A stretch of DNA of 64,000 bases. Origin: Antedon bifida (lineage: Eukaryota > Echinodermata > Crinoidea > Comatulida > Antedonidae). The translations under genes and the position numbers were made by a program. This document shows, in pieces, positions 63,650 to 64,000 of the stretch. The notes under the pieces were generated by a model that saw only the letters and a list, made by a program, of their open reading frames with translations, searched no databases and had not been told where the DNA came from. The stretch's first letter is position 1, and each line of letters starts with the position of its first letter. The stretch is from assembly GCA_963402885.1 (NCBI GenBank), contig OY727093.1, forward strand, positions 28,271,409 to 28,335,408, read 5' to 3'.

Positions 63650-64000
63650 TAATTTTTGGCACACATGGTATGTCATACCTGTACCTAGTTACAAACAAAA
63701 AACAAAACACATGCTGATGCTGGTGGAACTTGCACAGAACTAGAGACTTGGAGCAAGGTTGTGTTAGAACTGCTTTTGGAAAAGATTGAAAACATTAGAT
63801 TGTAAAAGTTCTTTTGCATTGTAATACTAAAGGTGTTTTGAATTTCTTTCTAACTAATCGTAATAACCTTTACCATCAGCGTTTTTTTTTTTATGACTGG
63901 TTTGTTAAAAAGAATTTCTAAAAAAATTACAGTAGTTTTTCTCAAAATATTTTAGAATTAAACAATATCACAAACCTCTAAGAATTGACATTTCTGGTTG
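63650..64000. other. Intergenic DNA, nothing recognised
   Basis: No exon or repeat end was seen up to the edge of the window. Confidence 0.35.

Overview
The window looks like AT-rich nuclear DNA from an animal. Small exons with GT/AG borders sit in multi-kilobase introns, and several families of short inverted-repeat transposons, tRNA-derived SINEs and non-LTR retrotransposon fragments fill the rest. The many AGGCCTAGGCCTA motifs, the conservation of the Rabin8 tail and the transposon-rich introns suggest an invertebrate deuterostome, most likely an echinoderm. That assignment is an inference. No prokaryotic, organellar or CRISPR features were seen.

Two protein-coding genes can be supported, both on the + strand. 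The first (1038-2631) is the 3' end of a Rabin8/GRAB gene (RAB3IP/RAB3IL1, Sec2 family), shown by three phase-compatible exons; the rest lies left of the window. The second runs from a start codon at 21179 to a stop at 61057 in ten coding exons whose phases all agree, giving 521 residues. Its first half resembles the N-terminal helical (armadillo-like) region of the deubiquitinases USP9X and USP24. Its second half has a serine-rich linker, a complete C4HC3 RING-CH finger (about 418-465) and one C-terminal membrane segment. A DUB-like N-terminal module fused to a membrane RING-CH ubiquitin ligase is not an architecture I know by name, and it is the main biological find.

Layout. 1-2631: end of the Rabin8 gene, with a SINE split by a LINE tail and two MITEs. 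2632-21135: intergenic or 5' non-coding DNA with two large non-autonomous elements. One is a 2.4-kb foldback-like element (7941-10349) and the other a 4.0-kb element with 30-bp terminal inverted repeats carrying a 19-copy satellite of about 81 bp (16466-20492). 21136-61057: the RING-CH gene. Intron 1 (about 9.8 kb) holds two tandem arrays and a dead reverse-transcriptase fragment. Intron 3 holds a 718-bp element with an 8-bp target duplication. Intron 4 (about 12 kb) holds two nested related elements with terminal hairpins (41448-44616). Intron 7 holds a 19-bp minisatellite. 61058-64000: 3' flank with SINE and MITE copies.

One palindromic MITE family (called MITE-A here) occurs at 14 loci across the window, including about 25 bp downstream of the splice donors of exons 1 and 5. 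Most apparent open frames in the window come from repeats and are not genes.
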